A stretch of DNA of 64,000 nucleotides from Volvox africanus (GCA_030268105.1 BSDZ01000027.1:499001-563000); one strand, 5' to 3'. Counted from the stretch's first letter, positions 23,159-34,319 are shown. Made by a program: numbers and translations. Notes: a model not told the origin generated them from the letters alone.

Positions 23159-24310
23159 ATGTCCGCGGAACACGACGATACGCCGCACACTAGCCTAGCT
23201 AGCCAACCCGATTTTGTTGTGGCTGCTAGAGCACCGGATAGAGGTCTTGATACTGTTGGCGCACGAGCCACTCAAGAGCCCCTTTTCCTTCAGACCCCTG
23301 CTCACTTAATTGTGCCGCATTCAGCAGTGAACACGAATATGGACAACACTGCTGGACCAAGGGTTCTGCCATTACCTCAAGCTCGAGGGCATGATGACAT
23401 CCCTGAGGTGATGAGATTGTCGATTCCCGTTCCTAGGCTCAATATTTCGCTGACCGACAAGACACCAGGGCATAGCATAGCTGATGCAACTCGTGCGTAC
23501 GTGCGTGACGCTAAAAAGTATCTCCAGGCTGTTCATGGTGGCGATAATGACGGTATCAGGTGTCTCTTCGTTGGTAACACCCTCGAGGGCTCAGCGAAGG
23601 ACTGGTATCGCAATTGGACCAACGCCCGGGGCAACTATACTTTTGATGAGTTGGTCGCCGCTTTGCTCGCACGATTCGCTACTGAGGTTCAAGCACGCGA
23701 TGTGGAAGCTCGTAAGGTTTTGGCAGCCGGTAGCTACCACATGCGTCGGGATGAAAATGTACCTGCGTACCAGTCACGCTTCGAAGCACTTGTGACTCCC
23801 ATTGCTGACCTCACTGAATCCGAGCGTGTCTTTTGGTTTAGGCGAGGCCTGAGGAAACTTTTGGCTAAATGGTGCGCTACTGACTTGGTTGGAGCGCAGA
23901 TCAAGTCGAATGATGACATCCCTGAGGATCCGCTTGGGGAAGCCGTAGCTCTTGACCAGGACTTCGGAACGACCCGCCCCACGCCTACTGCCGCGACGCG
24001 ACGCAGCAACCGGCAATGCCAGGCGCGCGGGGGCGCTAGCTCGGGTGTCCGTGGGTCAGGAGGAGCAGTTCCGAGCTCGGACCCGGCTAAAAACAGGAAG
24101 CGTGGTGGTGCGCCGTCGTCGGCAGCCGCACAGCGTTCCGACCCCAATGCGAAGCGGACTCGCACGGACGACACGTATATGCCAAAATGGAATTGCAATC
24201 GTTCCGAATTCGAGCGTCGGAAATTGGCCAACGTTTGTCTACGGTGTGCGGAGAGCCATTCCACGAAGGATTGCCCGCTAATGCCGCCGTATGTACCTCA
24301 GCCGAAATAG
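23159..24310 (+). CDS. gag: A2 gag, intact, ends at amber codon
   Basis: 383 residues from the first ATG of the frame. N-terminal 90 residues are low complexity. A capsid-like core follows (about residues 95-250: YVRDAKKYLQAVHGGDND, LEGSAKDWYRNW, FDELVAALLARFA, ERVFWFRRGLRK). Then comes a Ser/Arg/Gly-rich basic linker, and a zinc knuckle CLRCAESHSTKDC near the C-terminus with CX2CX3HX4C spacing. Gag would form the cytoplasmic virus-like particle and bind element RNA. It is in the same frame as pol, separated only by the TAG at 24308-24310. Confidence 0.9.
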   Translation: MSAEHDDTPHTSLASQPDFVVAARAPDRGLDTVGARATQEPLFLQTPAHLIVPHSAVNTNMDNTAGPRVLPLPQARGHDDIPEVMRLSIPVPRLNISLTDKTPGHSIADATRAYVRDAKKYLQAVHGGDNDGIRCLFVGNTLEGSAKDWYRNWTNARGNYTFDELVAALLARFATEVQARDVEARKVLAAGSYHMRRDENVPAYQSRFEALVTPIADLTESERVFWFRRGLRKLLAKWCATDLVGAQIKSNDDIPEDPLGEAVALDQDFGTTRPTPTAATRRSNRQCQARGGASSGVRGSGGAVPSSDPAKNRKRGGAPSSAAAQRSDPNAKRTRTDDTYMPKWNCNRSEFERRKLANVCLRCAESHSTKDCPLMPPYVPQPK

Positions 24311-24349
24311 GGGCTTGCCCGGGTTCCTGCGGAGGGGGCACCACCTGGG
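24308..24349 (+). promoter_or_regulatory. gag-pol amber codon with downstream stem (A2)
   Basis: TAG at 24308-24310, a 7-nt spacer, CCCGGG (24318-24323), a 20-nt loop, CCTGGG (24344-24349). The stem survives a C-to-T change relative to A1 as a G-U pair, and codon, spacing and loop length are unchanged. The frame stays open from the codon into protease. Confidence 0.6.
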
Positions 24350-26821
24350 ATTTCTGAACTAACGTGTGGTCGGTGGTCATCCTTACGGCCAGCCGTTAAG
24401 GTATTGTTGCCTTGTGTACTTGGACACATCGAGCGAGTCATTGCGCGACGCATCACGCTTGACGGACGCACGGGACTTCTCTGCTTCGACCCGTTGTGTA
24501 ACTTGTTTACACCTCGCCGTCCCCTGTCGTCTATCGATCTGTCTAACCACGTGGTTTTGTTCATCCCCTCGTCTCTGCGTGAGATGTCGGAACAATTGGC
24601 CGTATTCAGGAGGTGTAGGCGTCAATATCCAGGCACCGCCGCATGTGTTTTACTCCCCGCTTTCTGTCGGCGCAAGGCAGAGGCATCGTTAAGGGGTATG
24701 CGGCATGTCCACTGGTTCGAGCCGGGCACCGTTTTGTTTAATGGTGTGGATCGGGAGGGTACGCTGGCTCCGTGGCCAAGCACATCCTACTCGGTTGACG
24801 TTTGGTACGAAGCTCCTGACAGGGGTGCCGTAGGTTACGGACCCGCCCTAAGTGCACTGACGTTGTCTGCTGGGCAATCGCTCGTAGATAACCGTGTCCC
24901 TGTGGTTCAGATCGGTTTGAATGGCCGTACTCTGAAGGCACTTGTTGACACCGGTGCCAGTGACGACTTCATCTCTGTCGCAGAGGTGAATGCGCTGGGG
25001 TTGTCCCCAGAGTCGTCTGATTGTCCACAGGTTACCCTTGCTGACGGGGGTAAGCATCCCATCGTGGGCAGGATTACCCTTAGCCTATCGATAGGCTCTT
25101 TGCGTGTTGTGACCCGGCCGTACGTGCTGCAGGGCTTAGCAGAGACTGCACCATACATAATGGGGTCGTCGACATTACAGCAGTACCGCGCACGCATCGA
25201 CATGGAGACCGCAACCCTGCATATGTGCAAGGGTACTCTGTCGATTAAGGTACCTTTCCTGTCGTTCGAACATGTCATACCAAAGGAGGGCGAAACTGAG
25301 GCGGTGCCTATGGTTAATTTCGCTGTGACCACAATGGCCGCGCGAATCGAACCAGAGCTAGTCGGGCGTAAGGAGGCCGTCCGTTTGTTACGGAAGGGTG
25401 CCCACGGACTGCTTTTAAGGCCGCGGGTGAGCTGTTGTGTTACCACCGCGCACATTTCTCCGGATCCTGAGGTTGAGGCCCTACTGTCGCAGTATGAGGA
25501 CGTCTTTAAAGATATCCCTGGCCTACCACCTATGCGTCCTGTTGATCACACAATCCCTCTCGTGCCTGGAGTGCAGCCTACGGCCCGGCCAATGTACAGG
25601 TTGAGTCCATTGGAGCTGGACGAGGTGAAGCGCCAGGTGACGGATTTGCTCGCGAAGGGTATGATACGCCCCAGCACATCCCCGTATTCTGCACCGATTT
25701 TGTTTGTCGGTAAGAAGGATGGGACCTTGCGCATGTGCATTGATTACCGGGGGTTAAATGCAAATACGGTGAAAAATCGCTACCCTTTGCCACGTGTTGA
25801 CGACCTGTTGGATAAGCTGAAGGGCTCGGCTTATTTTTCCTCAATTGACTTACAACAGGGCTACAATCAGATTTGCATCGCTGCCTCTGATATTCCGAAA
25901 ACCGCTTTTCGGACGCCCTTCGGTCACTTTGAGTATACGGTCCTATCGTTTGGGTTGACTAATGCCCCTGCGACGTTTCAGGCGGTTATGGACCGAATGT
26001 TTAGGCCGTTTATCGACAGGTTCGTTGTTTGCTACCTGGATGACATCTTGGTATATTCTAAGACGCGCGAGGAGCACTTGGAGCATCTTCGGCTCGTGCT
26101 CGACGTTATGAGGCGGGAGCAATTGTTTGCTAAACGCGCCAAATGCTTTTGGGCGCAGCCTCAGGTGGAATATTTGGGCCACATTGTGTCGGCCACCGGT
26201 GTGAAGATGGACCCGCGGAAGGTCGCCATGGTTCGCGATTGGCCCGCGCCTCAGAACCTCACGGAGCTGCGTAAGTTCCTTGGCTTGACCAATTATTTCC
26301 GAAAGTTCATTGAAAAATATTCCATCATTGCGGCCCCGCTTACTAACTTAACTCGCAAAGGCGTTTTCGTTTCGCTCGAGTCGTGGACGTCGCAATGCCA
26401 GCGGGCATTCGAAGAGCTCAAACGAATCGTTGCCGAAGATGTCACCCTTGCATTCCCTGATTACTCGTTGCCATTTCGTGTTGAGGTAGTGTCTGATGCC
26501 TCAATATTTGGAAGCGGCGCTGTATTGTTACAGGAAGGGCGACCGATCACCTTCACGAGTAAGAAGTTTTCGGGTGCGGAGATTCGCTACACCACCGGGG
26601 AACAGGAGCTTCTGGCCGTGCTGCATGCTTTAAAGGAATGGCGCTGTTACCTCGAGGGACGCCCATTTACTTTAAAGACTGACCATAAGCCCCTTACGTT
26701 TTTGCAAAGCGTTCCGACGTTGAACAGCCGTCAGGCTAGGTGGATGGAATACCTAGCTAGGTTCGACTGCACCTGGGAGTATATTTCTGGTAAATTGAAT
26801 ATTGCCGATGCTCTCAGTTGA
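24311..26821 (+). CDS. pol: A2 pol: protease, reverse transcriptase, RNase H (stop before integrase)
   Basis: Open from the amber codon; the first ATG is at 24404. From that Met: an N-terminal region of unknown role (1-175), aspartic protease with [12 protein letters not shown] (about 180), RT (about 355-600: [20 protein letters not shown], catalytic YLDD at 26033-26044), connection, and RNase H (about 690-805: [50 protein letters not shown]). It ends at TGA 26819-26821 where A1 reads CGA (ALSRHPS), so RT/RNase H would be cut off from integrase. No separate start signal for pol is visible. Confidence 0.92.
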   Translation, partial: GLARVPAEGAPPGISELTCGRWSSLRPAVKVLLPCVLGHIERVIARRITLDGRTGLLCFDPLCNLFTPRRPLSSIDLSNHVVLFIPSSLREMSEQLAVFRRCRRQYPGTAACVLLPAFCRRKAEASLRGMRHVHWFEPGTVLFNGVDREGTLAPWPSTSYSVDVWYEAPDRGAVGYGPALSALTLSAGQSLVDNRVPVVQIGLNGRTLKALVDTGASDDFISVAEVNALGLSPESSDCPQVTLADGGKHPIVGRITLSLSIGSLRVVTRPYVLQGLAETAPYIMGSSTLQQYRARIDMETATLHMCKGTLSIKVPFLSFEHVIPKEGETEAVPMVNFAVTTMAARIEPELVGRKEAVRLLRKGAHGLLLRPRVSCCVTTAHISPDPEVEALLSQYEDVFKDIPGLPPMRPVDHTIPLVPGVQPTARPMYRLSPLELDEVKRQVTDLLAKGMIRPSTSPYSAPILFVGKKDGTLRMCIDYRGLNANTVKNRYPLPRVDDLLDKLKGSAYFSSIDLQQGYNQICIAASDIPKTAFRTPFGHFEYTVLSFGLTNAPATFQAVMDRMFRPFIDRFVVCYLDDILVYSKTREEHLEHLRLVLDVMRREQLFAKRAKCFWAQPQVEYLGHIVSATGVKMDPRKVAMVRDWPAPQNLTELRKFLGLTNYFRKFIEKYSIIAAPLTNLTRKGVFVSLESWTSQCQRAFEELKRIVAEDVTLAFPDYSLPFRVEVVSDASIFGSGAVLLQEGRPITFTSKKFSGAEIRYTTGEQELLAVLHALKEWRCYLEGRPFTLKTDHKPLTFLQSVPTLNSRQARWMEYLARFDCTWEYISGKLNIADALS

Positions 26822-27995
26822 CATCCGTCGCTACACACTGCAATTTTGGCAGCGCCCGTCGTGCGGCCGCGTAGCGAGGAGGTACCGATCGCGACAGACC
26901 TCGCGCAGCGGTTGAAGGTTGCCTACAACGCAGACGCCTGGTTCGCGGACCCGGCTAATGTAGAAAACCTTCGCAAGCAGAATGGCCTTTGGCTACGGAC
27001 GGAGGGCGCAGCTACGCAAATCGTCGTTCCGAACGACGACGCGCTACGCTACGACATCCTTGCGCGGTTCCATGAGGACCCATTAGCAGGACACCCTGGT
27101 AGCAAGCGATTGATCAACTTGGTGCAACGTTCCTTTTGGTGGCCTCGTTTGGCTAAGGATGTGGCGAACTTCGTCCAGACATGCAGTCTGTGCCAGCGCA
27201 ATAAGGCTTTGTCCGGTAAGGGCCATGGGTTGTTGCAACCGTTGCCTGTTCTTGATGCGCCTTGTGAAAGTGTTTCCATGGACTTCGTAGTCGCGCTGCC
27301 CAAAACTGAGGGGGGATACGATGCGGTGTTCGTAATGGTTGATCGTCTGACTAAGATGGTTCACCTAGCACCATGAGTTGGAAGTGAACGTGCCTGCTGC
27401 TAAACTTTTTGCCAAGTCTTTTATGTCCCGAATCACAGACACGAAGTCATGTTTGGATGCGGCGCAGCAACGAACGACGGAATATTACAACAAATCCAAG
27501 CAGGATGTGATGTTTTCGGAAGGGCAACTCGTGTTGCTAAGCACCAAGAACTTGCGTTCCTTGGCCGACGGATCCCGAAAACTCTTACCTCGCTGGATTG
27601 GTCCGTATCCTGTCGTGCGCATGGTTGGGAATGTGGCTGTGGAGCTTGCATTGCCCGCTGATATGACCATTCACCCCACGTTTCACGTATCGCTTGTTCG
27701 TCCGTATCGTGGTACGGAACCCGTCCCTGAGCCTGCTAACGCCCCCGCAGCGATCGAACCAGTTCCCGAGACCTGGATCGCTGGCAAACAGAAGTTTTAC
27801 GATGTGGAGCGGGTGTTAGATTATCGCGCGCGTCGTGTGGGCCGACACCGACGTAAGCAGACAGTACACGAGTACTTGGTTAAGTGGACAGGGTATACCA
27901 ACGAGCACAACTCATGGGAACCGGCACGCAACTTCTCACAGGACATGAAGCCCCTGCTCGAAGAAGCCCACAAACGTGCCACGCAAGCCCAATGA
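26822..27995 (+). pseudogene. A2 integrase with core deleted; chromodomain kept
   Basis: The zinc-binding domain (FHEDPLAGHPGSKR, FVQTCSLCQRNK) and the first catalytic Asp (SMDFVVALPKTEGG) are intact to VHLAP at 27376. A 377-bp deletion relative to A1 (19042-19418) then removes the second Asp and the Glu, shifts the frame and creates a stop. Only about 2 bp are shared at the breakpoint. From 27378 the frame continues through the GPY/F-like region (PRWIGPYPVVRMVG) to the chromodomain (FYDVERVLDYRARRV, HEYLVKWTGYTNEHNSWEPA). This copy cannot integrate by itself. Confidence 0.92.
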
Positions 27996-28039
27996 CCCCT
28001 GCAGTCGATGCTGTATAATGCAGCGAGGACGCTGCATAC

Positions 28040-28054
28040 GGGAGGGGGGATAAT
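28040..28054 (+). other. A2 polypurine tract
   Basis: GGGAGGGGGGATAAT directly before the 3' LTR, as in A1. Confidence 0.85.
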
Positions 28055-28888
28055 TGTTGTGCTACGGTTCGTTTCCCACCAATGCGTAGGTCGACGCGAT
28101 TCTACGAGGCGAAGTGCTATTGTGATGAATGCATGAACGATCAATGCATATGAATGAATCTGCATGATATAAATGTATTCGTGTACATTTATATATGCAT
28201 TTGGCATGTTGTCACTATCCATCGCGACATCGCATCATGGCAAATCCGCCTAGCATGCATGAAAGCCCGAAGCATTGAATTGCGCATTATGCTCGTGCTA
28301 CGAAACGATAAGTAATATTATCTGATATAATATTACTTCATTAAAGCACACGTTGAGAGCGCCGCACTCGTCGCGATACATGCCCTGCAACCGGATATCG
28401 TTATCCGGACCCTTGCATCATGCGAATGCCGGAAAGGCTTATACGTTGTTATGCGTAGACATCGCCTATACGCAGTAGGATTGTCACATCTAGGATCGGC
28501 CTCCTAATGTGAATCGTACGGCATTGCGATACTGCGAGTATAACAGATGCGAGGACGGCTAAGCAAGACAAGACATTCGATACCGGAGAACACTCGTGTG
28601 TTCTATATTACTATTGCTATACGCTATTCTACTTAGCCCGAGCTAAGCCTGAACTTCGCTAATCACCGCCGCGTGATGATTGCTTGCTTCCGGCGCTGAC
28701 GGCGATTTTGTCCATTGCATCGTTCCGATCTGTAAGACTGTAAGTTATATCTCTCTTCGTCTTGAAGTCTTCCGCTGTCTCTGTTTGCTCTCGCTTGCCT
28801 TGCTGTACTTGCAAGTGCTCGCGCATCGGTGTCGAAAGTCTCCAGACGTGCAGATACTTATGAGCAAACGCGAACGAGAAGTACAACA
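28055..28888 (+). repeat. A2 3' LTR
   Basis: 834 bp, TGTTGTGC...GTACAACA. It has the same hairpin variants as the A2 5' LTR (CCGGATA-TCGT-TATCCGG at 28391-28408; bulged stem 28494-28512). Confidence 0.93.
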
Positions 28889-28893
28889 GTGTA

Positions 28894-29988
28894 CATCCTC
28901 ACTTGGTAAGCCATCAATTTTGTGTTCTTGACCGCTTTGATTCTGATGCAGCTCCGCATGACTCGGCGGTATTTTGTAGCACACCCTTCCTCTTCCGCGT
29001 ACTCCAAGTTATCTGCGAATCCCTTGGAATTAGTTCTTGGGTACCAGGAGTATGAACGTGATTAGTCGGAGGGGTGCCACCACGGCACATCGGAGCTGGA
29101 GGTAGAGGAATGCCAGTAGTCTCAGGTGCTGGATCAGTCTCATTAGATAATCTTGCGTCGTGTCAACTGATAAGGTGCTAATGGTGTCGGGCGTTCCTGT
29201 CCCGTTCCAAGGCGAGCTTTGACGTCACGAACAATCTGAACCCATCGCGTGTACAACCTCGTCCCTTCCAGTGTCAGATCCGGAATACTCACTTGGGCTA
29301 ACTGAAGCGAGAGACCGCGTTGGAACCAATAAATGTAGTCTCCTTCTGAGAAGCCAATCATGGGTGCTGTTACTGCTTCGAAACGCAACCGGTAGTCCTC
29401 CACGGACTCGTTAGTTTGCATTCGATAAGTGCCTGCGTGTAACTCTCGGTACATGGCAGCCACTTGCGACTGATTTCCGGGAGCGAAATGAGCAAGGAGC
29501 GCGTTAATTAGCTCTTCGAACGTAAAGTGCTCCTGTACAGTGGTCCAATGATCATACCATTCTCTCGCGACGCTGCTTAGTGTAGCTCCGATGAAAAGAC
29601 ACTTCACTTCGTCGCGATCACCACCCTTTACCAACTTCAGATACTTTTTAGCATCACGGACATAGGAACGGGTGGCACTTGCGATATTCTTGGGTTCGGC
29701 ATCATGATGAATATGGAGTTGAGGTGTTGGGACTACGAAACCGGGAACCCCACCTTCATCCATAAGTTGCTGTAGTGATACCATCGCTGGGTTCTGCTCC
29801 GCCTCGGTGGGCCTCACAGAATCTGGCGCCCCAGGAGGATTCTGAGCTGGATAAGGGGAGTTCAACTGGGGAACATCTGATTGGGGATTATATAAGTTAT
29901 CAATGTTCGGTGTGGTCTCCGGTCCTTGGACACTAATATTAGCCTGATGACTCTCCCCTATAATTGGTGGATACTGATCACACGACAT
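28894..29988 (-). pseudogene. gag: B2 gag (interrupted by A2)
   Basis: ATG at 29988 (MSCDQYPP). The frame reads uninterrupted to 29143: a Pro/Asn-rich N-terminus, then the capsid-like core SYVRDAKKYLKLVKGG, GATLSSVAREWYDHW, FEELINALLAHFAPG, EGDYIYWFQRGLS. A 1-nt change relative to B1 near 29146 shifts the frame before the nucleocapsid part, which is then cut at 28894 by A2. Residue order and motifs match family A Gag, showing common descent of the two families. Confidence 0.85.
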
Positions 29989-30414
29989 GTATCTCAATTA
30001 GTACCTTAAAAAGGATAAAGAGATAAAGGTAGGACTCTACCTTTGGAATTTTCTCTCGTATACCGTTCGTGTTCGAGTAAACTCCGACGCGAGCAAGAAT
30101 GTAATCCACCAATGCGTAGTCACCTTCAAATGAGTAGTTGGACCTGTCAGATATCCGACTTATTGGGGAAGCGATTCCGAGTATGATGGCAAAGAAATTC
30201 CTTCTGTGGACTTAAGACCTTTCCGGGTGGCGAAAATACAACTAGTATTAACAGACGGATGTTATACCAAAAGTTCAGGGAGAGGATAATACGGTACCGA
30301 CTTTCCAACGAAGTTATCCCGTGAGGCTCCTCGCCGCCGTTCGCTCATGCAAGAATCTACTCCCCAATAGCGACGATGAGACAGCCGTGAGTCGAACCGT
30401 CTCGCTACCAAATT

Positions 30415-31228
30415 TGTTGTATCCTTCCTTCTTCAATCATGCATTAGATCTGCACGTCTGAATGTTAGCTGAGTGCATGCAGAGCTTACGAACAGCAAGG
30501 CAATCCAATGCAAATAATAGACAGCGGAAGACTCAACGATAAGGAAAGGTTCAACTTACAATGCTCTTCAATTGCAAATTAGAAGTCTGCCGTCAGACCC
30601 CGCGGGCAATGTTCATCACTCGGCTGCAGATGGAATGCTAGAATAGCTCAGGCCGAATATATATGAATATATCATATGTATGCAAATTATATAGAGTTAA
30701 GTACACGGGTACTTAGTCCAAAGTGGCGTCGAGCCGACTTCGGTCTCTAGGCGGCCGTCCTCGCACCTATCACGTCGCGATACCGATGCGCAGTACAGGT
30801 CTCACTGGATTCCGATCTCAAGTGTGAGTACCTTCTTAGCACTGTTCTAAATACCGCGTAATCCGTGATATTATTGGATGCAACCCATGCAATATGCAAA
30901 GGTCCGAATATCGATATTCGGTTGCCGACCCAACCATCGCGATCGTCGCCTTCTCGCATACGCGTATGGTTTATGACGTAAATGAGGTAATAATATTTAA
31001 AGTATTATTACGTGATATAAAATGCCAATGGATAGATCGCACATTCATTATCAGTGTCGAGTCAAACATGTTGACCGACAGCGCGATATCGTATGTGGTA
31101 ATGCAGCATGCCTGGTTAGCTAGATATACTCGAGTATATCATGCTAATATGATTGTATTATGCTTCATAATGTTAGAATGCATTGCGGCCTATTTCGGTG
31201 CAAACGGTGATCGAACCGGCGTACAACA
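30415..31228 (-). repeat. B2 5' LTR
   Basis: 814 bp, TGTTGT/ACAACA ends, followed leftward by AATT and the primer-binding site (about 30389-30410). It contains the palindrome CCGAATATCGATATTCGG (about 30904-30921) and GATATACTCGAGTATATC. Its right end abuts copia coding sequence, and the reading frame happens to stay open across the junction. Confidence 0.92.
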
Positions 31229-34200
31229 GGAAGTGACCGCGGCGGCGGTAATTGAGTCGCCAATGGTGGAGCCGCTGGAGCAGTCAGCGGCGGCCGCAAT
31301 TGAGTCGCCAATGGTGGAGCCGCTGGAGCAGTCAGCGGCGGCAGCAATTGAGTCGCCAATGGTAGAGCCGCTGGAGCAGTCTGAGGCGGCGGAAATTGAG
31401 TCGTCAATGGTGGAGCCGCTGGAGCAGTCTGAGGCGGCGGAAATTGAGTCACCAGAAGAGATGCTGAAGGAGTTAGAGGTGTCGATAATAGAGCGGTGGA
31501 TAGAGTATATGACAGAGAGGCTGGCGGAGCCGCTGGAGGAGTCTAGTATGGAACCTGAGGTGCCGTTCTTAGACGACCTTCCATCCACCTCTGATCTCAT
31601 CAATGACGTCGAAACCACCTGGAAGTACGACGCACATACCAAAGAGCTGGGCTTGAACCAGGACAAGGCAGGAAAGGAAACACCAACTGGAGGCGAGCAC
31701 AAGGTGACCTCATCGTTGGAGGTCGTGTTGTCCATGGGTGCCATTAATCAGATGATGATTGACTATGTGGATTGGCTGGAGAATGAGTGGGGTATGGGGG
31801 CGACCACTCCTGCAGCTATGGTGGTACCACAGTCGAAGGGTGAAACGCTGCTATGTGACAAGTCAGCCTCGGGGTTGAATAGCAAGCGGATGTGGTTCGT
31901 TGATTCGGGTTCATTTTATCACGTGACGCCCGATAAGGATAGCCTTCAAAATTACCGCGTACTGGAAGAACCAATTGCGCTCATACCAGTAACGGGAAAG
32001 CCGCTATATGCGATAGGTTATGGTGACGTTGTGTTGCGCATTGATTCGTCAAGGTCACTGCATGCGTTTCGACAGGATCGGACAGGGGAGCCAGTCTTGA
32101 TCACTGTCAAGGGAGTCTTTTATGTGCCGGAGTTTCACTTCTGGCTGATCTCCCTAAAACAGCTCACAGCCCGAGGGGCTGAATATTCAGGTTATGGTTC
32201 GTCCATGAGCGTGTTTCACCAGCGTGAGGACTGGTACTTTGAGGCGAACTGCAAGTTGTCGGTATATGTGGTTCATGCGGAGGAACTGACCTGTGGTAGG
32301 CATGGTAAGCCCGTTGCTGCCATACTGCCCGTGCGTGACCGTGCTAAGTTATGGCATTCGCGATATGGCCACCTGAGCTACTTCAATGTGGCAAGGCTGG
32401 TTGAAGAGAAGATGGTCACGGGCATTGATGTTGTGTCGGACCGTCTCAGGGAGCTGGGTACGTCGCTTTGTGCGGAGTGTGTGATGGCAAATCACCCACG
32501 CAAGCCGTTTCATGAATCTGACTCATGTGCAGAGCGATGTCTTGAGCTGGTTCATATGGACTTGTGTGGTCCGATGTCCGTAGAGTCCCAAGGGGGGAAT
32601 CTCTACATTGCCACTTTCCTGGACGATTATTCAGGGCTGTCGGCTGTTGTGTTTTTGAAATCCAAGACAGAAGTGATCGGGGCAGTACAACAGACCCTAA
32701 ACTTATTGGAGAACCAGTCCGGTTGGAAGGTGAACGAGGTTAGAACGGATCGTGGTCGCGAGTACCTCAATCAGGAGCTAACCAGATATTACGCGAGCAA
32801 GGGCATTGAACATCAGAAGTCCCCGCCGTACACTCCACAACAAAATGGTCGTGCGGAGCACCTTAACAAGACCCTATTGCAGAGGGCGCGAGCTATGCTT
32901 CAGAAGTCACAATTGCTGACGAGCATGTGGACCTATGCGGTGAGCACTGCAAATCACTTTCGGAACAGGTCGCCTATAAGAGGCATGAAGGGCACTCCAT
33001 TTGAGCGGTTCTATGGCAAGGTACCTGATGTGTCAAATCTGCGCGTGTTTGGGTGTAGTGCGTATATTCGAGTTCCAGATAGTGAGCGCATGAAGCTGGA
33101 CCCCATGTCAGCAAAAGGTGTCTTTGTAGGGTATGAGGGTCTGAAGGCGTACCGGGTCATGCTTTCAGATGGACGTGTTAAGGTTGCACGTGATGTCATC
33201 TTTGATGAGTCTAAGTTTGGATGGGAGGGCATACCGCGCCCTAATAAGCAATACGTACTAGTGGAGGATTGCGACGTTGAGGATGCCCCCCCACTCATCG
33301 ATGCTAGCGATTCTGACAGTGATGAGGATGAGAGTGACCTGGAGTTTGAGGATGATGCTAATGAGAATGAGGAAATCGTGGGAGCCTCGCCAGGGGGGGA
33401 TGGAGATGGGTCTCTGTCTGAAGACCCCAACATTGGCTCCGGCTCAAATTCTGGTACGGCAGGGGATTCCCCAGAGGCATCTCCCGAGTTGGGAAGGACA
33501 GCTCGAGTGAACCGGGGCATACCGAGGGAACGTTTGAATTTGGCGGTAGTGGCCAGGCAACCAAAAGTACCTCGGACATATGACGAAGCCATGGCATCAT
33601 CCGCATCCCAGATGTGGAAACAGGCAATGGACGAAGAGATTGCGTCTCTGAGGGCAAACCAGGTGTGGACCCTGGAAGAACTGCCAAAAGGGGTACGCGC
33701 TTTGCCGGTGAAGTGGGTGTTCACTATTAAGCGTGACGTTAACGGTGAGATAGTCAGGTATAAGGCCCGGTTGGTAGCAAAAGGGTTTGCACAAGTAGAG
33801 GGTCGAGATTTTGACGACGTGTTTGCGCCGGTGAGCAAGCACACCACCCTGCATGTACTGATGGCATTGGTAGCGGCGGCGGATTTGGAATTGCATCAAA
33901 TGGATGTGAAGACCGCGTTCCTGAACGGAATCCTGGAGGAGAAGGTGTATGTACTTCAGCCCCCGGGATATGGTGAAGGAAATCAACAGAAGGTCTGTCG
34001 GTTGCAGATGTCGTTATATGGGCTGAAACAGGCCCCTCGTGCTTGGTATGAACGACTTCGTGAAGAACTGGAGCAAATGGGCTTCCATGTTTCGCAGGCA
34101 GACCCGGGTCTGTTCTTTAAGGATGTGCAAGGAGAGCACATCTACGTGTTAGTTCATGTTGATGATCTTCTAGTTGCAGCTAAATCGATGGCTACATTGA

Positions 34201-34319
34201 ATGCAGTAAAGAATAGGCTGATGTCTGCTTTTGATATTAGGGATCTAGGGGAGGCACATGTGTTCCTAGGATCGAAATTGAACGTAATCGTACGGAGCTC
34301 TCTCAGACGAGGTTCATAA
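31229..34319 (+). pseudogene. copia polyprotein: protease, integrase, RT (5' truncated, frameshifted)
   Basis: Begins with a 16-residue repeat region, then protease (WFVDSGSFYHVTPDK, Asp at 31902). A GAG-pre-integrase HHCC follows (LWHSRYGHLSYFNV, CAECVMANHP), then the integrase core (VHMDLCGPMSVES; FLDDYSGLS; VRTDRGREYLN; YTPQQNGRAEHLNK). An acidic linker precedes RT (KWVFTIKRDVNGEIVRYKAR, MDVKTAFLNGILEEKVYVLQ, SLYGLKQAPRAWY). The catalytic box reads HVDD (near 34156) instead of the usual YVDD. A 1-nt deletion near 34270, just after the RT palm, ends this frame at 34319. In-frame reading upstream of 31229 is LTR, not copia. Confidence 0.9.
31251..31450 (+). repeat. 48-bp tandem repeat in copia coding region
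   Basis: Four copies of a 48-bp unit (starts 31251, 31299, 31347, 31395) plus a partial fifth, encoding the 16-residue unit IESPMVEPLEQSAAAA with small changes (EAAE in later copies). The repeat keeps the reading frame. It lies where Gag would be expected to pass into protease. Confidence 0.9.

Larger units (their letters stand above)
21869..28888 (+). mobile_element. A2: chromodomain Ty3/gypsy element inserted in B2 gag
   Basis: 7020 bp, LTRs 21869-22692 and 28055-28888, flanked by GCGTA (21864-21868) and GTGTA (28889-28893). B1 at 9608-9612 has the empty site. It is the least damaged element here: gag is intact and protease-RT-RNase H is one open frame. It is nevertheless defective, with a TGA at 26819-26821 and a 377-bp deletion that removes the integrase core. 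The LTRs are close to identical apart from a cluster of differences in the first 40 bp and a 10-bp length difference. Confidence 0.94.
771..31228 (-). mobile_element. B2: family B Ty3/gypsy element, split by A1 and A2
   Basis: Assembled from 771-2354, 20937-21868, 28894-30414 and the 5' LTR 30415-31228, all on the minus strand and in the same order as in B1. With the two family A insertions removed it is about 5.5 kb. B1 shows the uninterrupted sequence at both insertion points (8683-8687 and 9608-9612), which makes the reconstruction firm. The right LTR end at 31228 abuts copia sequence. No matching duplication is found at the left end, where integrase, polypurine tract and part of the 3' LTR are deleted. 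Confidence 0.85.

Noticed and set aside
886..26821. TGA reassigned or read as a sense codon in these elements
   Set aside because: Each TGA has a CGA-type counterpart in a sister copy and frameshifts accompany them, so mutation explains them better. Host genes here show no internal TGA.
30894..31228. Start of the long copia open frame at 30894
   Set aside because: This stretch is the B2 LTR; the frame is open across the junction by chance, so it is not copia coding sequence.
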